From positions 17,327,479 to 17,391,478 of the forward strand of contig CM060068.1 in assembly GCA_030533445.1 (NCBI GenBank): 64,000 bases of DNA. The letters are read 5' to 3'. A program made the translations under genes and the position numbers. Below, in pieces: positions 57,933 through 64,000 of the stretch; position 1 is the first letter of the stretch; each line of letters starts with the position of its first letter. The notes under the pieces are model-generated. The model did not search any database and was not told where the DNA came from. It saw only the letters and a program-made list of their open reading frames with translations. The stretch comes from Cyprinodon diabolis (lineage: Eukaryota; Chordata; Actinopteri; Cyprinodontiformes; Cyprinodontidae).

Positions 57933-60900
57933 CATCCCACTGTATCCCCTAAAATGGCCTTCAAACATTTTTTAATGACTGGAAGTGTTTAGATAGGTCA
58001 AGAAGTCCAAGACATGATTTAAAGAGGTACTCTTGTTGGAAAGTCCCTTTCAGAATTCAGGGGAGAGTTTCTGGTCCCCCATTCTGCCAGAAAAATCACT
58101 ACCCTTAACAGAACCTATACTGCTGTGACAACCCCATAAATGGCTAGCAATGAACTTTTTACAAAACAGCTCAATACCATTTGAAAGCTAAATGCCAAGA
58201 AACTAAAATAACATAATAAGCTAATGTGATACTTCAAATCATGCCAGTATTAAAAAAAATGTATATATTTTGTGTTCCCAAAATAGGGCTATACAAACAA
58301 CATTTTTTGGCCAGGCATTGTCTTCCACCATACCAACATAATTAATTTATTTCTGTCTTTAGTTAATTCAGACATTAATTTTGTGATAGGGGGCAGTTCC
58401 TTTTTTAAGGGATGGTCAGCAACCTTACCAAATTACTAGTAATTCAAATTTCTACTTTTCAGCAATCACTTTGCCACTCTTCCTTTTCTTTCCTCTTATG
58501 AAATACTCTGGAAATTCAACAGGTTCTACAGTAGTCCCTCCAAAAATAAACATCCCTCTTAAACAGAGACAATAGATTTTTCAGTTTTTATTTGTCAAAT
58601 ATATTTTATCCAGAAATGTAAGACAATTGCAAGTAAACTGCAATTAAAATTCTTGTCGTGCTCACAGGATTCTAAATGAAAAGCTTTGACATTTGCTTGT
58701 CAAGGTTACAGAAGAAAAAAAATAACAGGGATTCTTGGATTTGCTGTTATGTCAAACAAGACATAGAAGTCTGCAACAGGCAATTATTATTGGGTCACAG
58801 ACTTCCTTTCACATATTAAGCCAACAGTACCCGATCAGGATTATGATGGCCTCATTTACATAAACCTAACATCTCGACAGCAGGCGGTAGAGGTGACAGA
58901 CTGATTGTAATCGCACAGAATCTGGGACATAACAAACATGCCAGGTCAAAATGCCATTCAAAGGCAACCACACTGCAGTTTTTCATTTGTCCAAATAATT
59001 TTTCTGCCTGCTTCAGTGAGATACTAATGCTACGTATGATGCATGAGATTTTGTTTAAACTTATTGCACATTTCCAGTATGCATCTTACTAAAACTCCTT
59101 AGGGACTTTTTTCATATATATATATATCACAAAAGGCACAAAGCAGCTTCCTTGTCAGATAGTGGAGCTAGGCTATTTCTGACAGGAATTGAGTCAGATA
59201 TCCAAAAATTATTTTCTTCTTTATCTGTGGATAAGAACTTGGTGGAGCCTGCAGAGCCTCTCGTCCTTCTCATCTGTTAAAACTCTCCGCCTTACATAAA
59301 TTCTTGTGCCTCAGTGTTTAAAATTTTTTAGCTTAATGTATCCTCTCCTACGTTCCTGTGATGGTAGTCTATTGGTTTTATTAAGAAAATGACACTCAAA
59401 ACTTTGTGTGATGACCCCGGGCAGTCTCGTTGCTATGCTCTCATTGTTGCGGTAAGACGAAAAGCTTTACAGCAGACAAACTAATACCAGTGGCTTTAAT
59501 ACCCACATGCCTCACACTGTGATGCCCACAGTCAATTATAAAAAATAATAATTATTTTTTTATTCTATTTTGGATTCTTATGACACATTGGAACCAGCAA
59601 AAAAACACAATGAAAACTTTAGTCAGAAGAGGAAAGTAACAGAAAACCTGATCTGGATTGTTTTCTTGGCAATGGCATGGCCAATGCTGATGCTGTAATA
59701 CCCAGCAATAGTCAGCTATCCAAGCCATTATCTTTGTTAGTTCAGAGATCAGATCACCTTGGTTTTGCTTCACATTTGGAAATCATTAATATCTCAACCT
59801 ATCATATTATGTTTTTGTCCTAAAGGAATTCTGTGAAATAATGTGACAGCTAACTACAGAGCAGAATCAAATCATGTCAAACTTTAAAAAAAGAAGAAAA
59901 AAAAAACAGTAAAAAAAGCAGTATTGGGAATGCAGTTAGTGTAATCAAACCAAAACTTGTTTTCAGATGACCAGAAATCCCACAATGCATTGGGATTGTT
60001 ACATCACCCTTTCAAGACCTATTATAAAGTGGACTTACAGATGTGCTTTGAATGGTTGTCGTTCTGCAAAACCAAATTGTACTTGTGGGAAGATGGTGGC
60101 TCAAGAGATTTTGGTTTGTCCTTTAATCAATGGAATAAAAGTTAACCTATTACAGATGTGCCCTTGAGAATGATATTTTGTTCAACTTGCCTACTGTTGT
60201 ATGGCAGCCTAATTTCTTTCTGTCTGTAGCCTAATACCATGTGTGAATTGTTGAATGACTAGATGTTGTGTAGTCATGGCAAGAAATCATCCTTCCGCCA
60301 TATCTAGCTCTAAAGCAAGATTAATTACTGATTAATTGCAAGACAATTAATCTGATTAATTACAAGACAAGATTAATTAATGACTAATGCTATAAATCAC
60401 TGACAGTTGTCTATTTTTTAATGGAGCAAAGCAGTCCCAACCGATCACGCAACCAGTAGCATGTTTTAAAGTGTAATAATTTATACTTTAGATAACTTCT
60501 TATCTGAAAGCAAGCATTCAATATTTAAAAATTGGTAATGTAATGATTCAAGCTACCATTGTCTGATATTTAAATATATATCCTGAAATGTATGACATTT
60601 TGTTGCACCACCGCCATCTCAGTTTACTATGTACAGAATTTTATTTAAATGGATTAGGATTTTAATTTAAACAGCTCGGTGACACTTTTCTTTCAGATTA
60701 CTTAGTATGTGATTTGGTATCCAAGATATGGATGTAATACAATATATTTTAGGGCTTGTGCCCTAGATCAAATTTTAAAAATACAGTATCAACATTAATA
60801 GACAGAGAAAAACGCCTGTTTGGGTAAATAGGTTCAAACAAAGGTAATTTGCCAATAATCTTTTCATGTTGAAATATTTAAATAAGTTCATACAACTAGT

Positions 60901-63050
60901 CAATGGTTATATGTCATTTGTTACATTTTTACACAGCTTGGAGAGTAAACGATTTGATTCACGGTTGTGACACAAAGTGAGATTTATGGAAGTATATCAA
61001 ATTAATAAAGTGTGGCCAGCAGCAGAAAGGGGATGGGTGAATTAGATTAATTCACTCACATACATAATGTTTGAGATGCTGTTACTGCCAAAAGCTTTGT
61101 CAGTCTATTGTTGTTTAGACAGCTGCACCTCAAAATAAAAAATGTCTTTCTCTAGATGCAGATGAAACAGTATATCACAACGATTAGGATATGAAATTTT
61201 GTTACAATCTAAAGACATAAGTGTACAGCTTGTATAACAATGTAAATGTGTTCCTTCCTAAAAAATAACTTTACAAATAGCACCAATACAAATGCTCTTT
61301 TAATGTGTACACCCCTTCATTAAAATATGAAGTTGTGCCCAATTAGCAATGAAATAAGATAACAGAGTTGTTGTTTTTTTCATATGTTAAATGTAAATTT
61401 TTGTTCATCTGCAAACTGCCACACATACCCACTCAAATCAAAGAAAATTAACTTAAAGATATTCTGGAATCCTGCATATTGCATAAGACTTCCCCTCCAT
61501 TTCTATGTACCTTTGAAACCTAGCTGATGAGTTTGAGCAAGTGACACATATTTATGGAAGATATTAAGTGCAACCGTTGAGGAATTACGACCAAAGCCAC
61601 CCACCCCGAGGCTGTTAGTTAATCCTATAAATTTCATCCAAGGGATGGAGACATTGACATTTTACTATGTCTCCCAAAGAAGAAAGACAGTAGAAGAAAT
61701 GGGACCATCACATATTTAAAGACTTACAAAAGCAGTTACATGTAAACTACAAGCAACTGTGTTGTACAGCATAATCTGTTACCTGCACCTGTAACTCACA
61801 GCAATAAGTTCCTGGAAATCATGTTTTTTTTTTTGTTTTTTTTTCTTATCTTGTTTGTGCTCTAGCCTTCAATTGTTTTCTTTTTTTTCCACATAAATGA
61901 AAAATAAAGTTAAAAAAAAATCTAGTCTATTATTTTCAGGTTTGTTTGCAGATTAGTGGATTTCAAATTTAATTAATTTAATTGACACCAATGTGACATT
62001 GCTGCCTGGAAGATCGTTATAGGTCAGCATAGACAGTGTGTGGCTTTTGGAGGCTCCATACGATATATAAGGTGCCCTTTTTCCAATTTGAGCACCTGCC
62101 CTAAAAGTGACTGTGCACCATTCCAGCTATTCCAGCTTAAAAACAATGGCTCAAACTGATTACCTTTAAATTGGTACGGTCATCTAAGCTACAGAAGTGC
62201 ATTCCTGGTTGCCATAATAAATGCTATCCAAATATGCCTTCATTTTTGTAGTTGTAGCTCAGTGAAAGCCTGTGGAAAAGTAGATGGTTGGCTTTAATCT
62301 CAGTTTAGCTCTAATTAGACCAACTTATGGCAAATTTCTAGACAGTGCTTATAAAAAACATTTTACTTTAAATACAGAAAATGTACAGTACTTAAGAATA
62401 TATTTGGTCACATATGTAAAGAATAAATGGTTTTGATATACATAGTGAAAGCATATGAAAAAAACAAACCTTGTATAGAAATTATGTTGATGCATGATTT
62501 ACCTCTGCCACTTTTGAAATTCAATATGGTGTATGAGCCTTTAGGAAAGGAGAAATGAAATTAAAGGTGGATCATTTTGATAAGGCCCACCCTCTCCACT
62601 TAAAAAAAAAAATGCGCGTACAAGAGCATGCACAAGGCCATTTCTCTTCATCCATGCCCTGTTTAAAATGTGCTTTTCTCATAGCTCATACAAGCTTACT
62701 GTGTCCACATACAGTGGGGACTATATAGTGGACTTTAAAGTAAACTTAGTTAACACTGCAGGAAAAGTGGGATTTTCGTCAACATGCAGCACTGTAGATT
62801 GTCGTGGAAGTTCAGGTTAACGGCAGTTTACGGTAATTTGCAGGGAACGCCGAAAACTCCCACAAATTGTCAGAAATTGACGTGGGCTTTTTTAAGGCAG
62901 TGTTCCCCCCATGCCTCCCCCCCATGGAATTCTAGGGGAGGCTTTAACATGTAAATGAAAATGCTGTGAGCTATACAAATGCAAATCAGGGTTGCAGGGG
63001 GAGTTTTACCCCAAGTGACATTTTTCTAAAAGGTAAGAAAATCTCTGATA
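57933..63050. other. 5.1 kb of A+T-rich DNA without a recognised gene
   Basis: I saw no exon, RNA gene or element end that I could support. Overlapping frames at 59957-60167 have no motif. A small cluster of GATTAATTA words lies at 60319-60385, and T and A runs at 61825-61920. Confidence 0.45.
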
Positions 63051-63055
63051 CAAGG

Positions 63056-63534
63056 AGATCAGGCTCAGTATAGACTCTTACATTTTACCTTGAATTGATT
63101 TATTTAATTAAAGTATAGAGACCAAAACAGATCTTTAGCTGACAGAGCAATACATTTAGAGCAGTAATTATTTTTTTAAAAAATTTGCATTTAAGATAAA
63201 AAATAAAATGTTGTCTGTCAATATGCTCAATTCACAATTACTTAAGTGGAAAAGTTTCAAGTAATGAGTCTGAGATGATTCACTTTATAACATGGCGCAT
63301 TATCCTGCTGGAAGTAGCCATCAAAAGATTGGTACACTGTGGTCATAAGGACATAAGGTCAGCAACAATGCTGAGGTAGGCTGCCTCATTTATTTGATGC
63401 TAAATTGGTATCAAGTGGCCCAAAGTGTGGCAATAAATATCCCCCAAATAGATGGTACAAATAGATCAGGCTCAGTATGACCTAATTATAGACTCTTACA
63501 TTTTAGCTTGAATTGATTTATTTAATTAAAGTAT
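63056..63534. repeat. Direct repeats of about 60-70 bp around a Tc1 relic
   Basis: 63056-63116 and 63463-63534 share AGATCAGGCTCAGTAT and a 50-bp block (TAGACTCTTACATTTTA... to AAAGTAT). The second copy has an 11-base insertion. They are too long for a Tc1 target duplication and more likely reflect a local duplication or a flanking repeat. Confidence 0.85.
63255..63452 (-). mobile_element. Tc1-like relic, same family as at 4008-4235
   Basis: TGAGATGATT, ATAACATGGCGCATTATCCT and GCTGGAAGTAGCCATCA are shared with the relic at about 4115-4190. The piece is antisense transposase sequence with indels, and no ends are left. Confidence 0.65.
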
Positions 63535-63654
63535 GCTAGATTACTGTGTATGCCATTAGCAATGGCAAATGTTATGTAAAAAAATACACAAAATAATTTA
63601 TTTCAAAAATTAGTTTTAATCAGAATCAGTTGGTAAAATGTGAATCAGAACCAG

Positions 63655-64000
63655 CAAGGTAAAATGTGCATTCCTTGCACAGTGCTCCTTGGGATTTTTA
63701 AAGCTTGGGAAATCTTTTTGTTTCCAAATCCAGCTTTAAATTTCTCCACAACAGTGTCTCGGACCTGTCTGATGTGTTCCTTGTTCTTCATGATGCTCTC
63801 TGCACTTTAAACAGACCTCTGAGGCGATCACAGAGCAGGTGCATTTATCGGGAGACTTGAGACACAGGTGGATTCTGTTTAGTATCATTTAGGTCGACAT
63901 TGGATCATTCAGAGATCCTCACTGAACTTCTGGGGAGAGTTTGCTGCACTGAAAGTAAAAGGGGCCGATTCATTTTGCACACCCCACTCTTCAGTTTTTT
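63655..64000 (-). mobile_element. 5' end of another Tc1-like transposon, running off the window
   Basis: On the minus strand ATG at 63791 starts MKNKEHIRQVRDTVVEKFKA and goes on to NKKISQALKIPRSTVQG, the first helix-turn-helix of a Tc1-type transposase, then breaks at about 63660. Upstream (63792-64000) is the 5' untranslated part with GGGGCCGATTCATTTTGCAC near 63960, as in the inverted ends of this family. The left part of the gene has been lost. Confidence 0.75.

Noticed and set aside
60319..60385. Repeated GATTAATTA words as a homeodomain-binding cluster
   Set aside because: The words fit the local A+T-rich composition, and no promoter or gene lies close by to give them meaning.

Overview
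This window looks like repeat-rich teleost fish nuclear DNA. It carries vertebrate-style split transposase genes, a DD34E Tc1 element, many hAT elements with 8-bp target duplications, a 5'-truncated LINE of the kind common in fish, Ty3- and Ty1-type retroelements, and A+T-rich intergenic DNA with no prokaryotic gene organisation. I found no intact conserved host protein-coding gene. Almost every open frame that can be recognised belongs to a mobile element. The exact species cannot be told from the sequence.

Layout. 1-10 kb: A+T-rich DNA with a RecQ-like helicase fragment (2860-3084), a broken-up Tc1-like relic (pieces between 3424 and 6765) split by a hAT element with perfect 8-bp target duplications (4974-6266), a second hAT (7002-8038) and a MITE (about 8743-9187). 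10.0-34.8 kb: the most interesting part. Two inverted ends (TACCCTG..., 10015 and 34771), each followed by hundreds of bases rich in an AAGTATACTTTAA-like motif, enclose two divergent split genes that share a 232-bp intergenic promoter (27272-27503). The rightward gene is a TNP2/CACTA-like transposase with a 15-copy acidic repeat. The leftward gene has an unrecognised product made partly of small phase-0 exons. I read this as one very large two-gene DNA transposon, about 12.3 kb of its own sequence. It was later filled by a hAT that itself holds an intact Tc1 (11264-13484), a hAT holding a truncated LINE (15424-16665), an internally deleted Ty3-type element (18186-22644), a BED-finger hAT with an almost intact split transposase (23616-27040) and two TTAA MITEs.

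34.8-39.4 kb: no gene, but a perfect 34-bp inverted repeat with a 2-base spacer (38176-38245). 39.4-44.3 kb: a young Ty1/copia-type element whose 285-bp LTRs differ at 4 sites. The Gag-Pol start codon lies inside the LTR, the frame runs straight through the primer-binding site, and that site matches the anticodon arm of initiator tRNA-Met. A 337-bp hAT MITE and two frameshifts break it. 44.3-64 kb: mostly A+T-rich DNA with a Penelope-like C-terminal relic, LINE 3' tails, an 885-bp solo LTR with TTGAC duplications, a compact CCAAT/E-box/TATA promoter-like block (53045-53190), an L2/CR1-like LINE 5' relic, a further hAT (56373-57924) and two Tc1 relics, one running off the right edge.

The nesting gives a relative order of events: the giant element first, then the hATs, Ty3-type element and MITEs inside it, then the Tc1 and LINE inside two of those hATs. 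Element boundaries rest on terminal repeats and target duplications read directly. Family names rest on recognised protein motifs. The single-element reading of 10-34.8 kb is inference.
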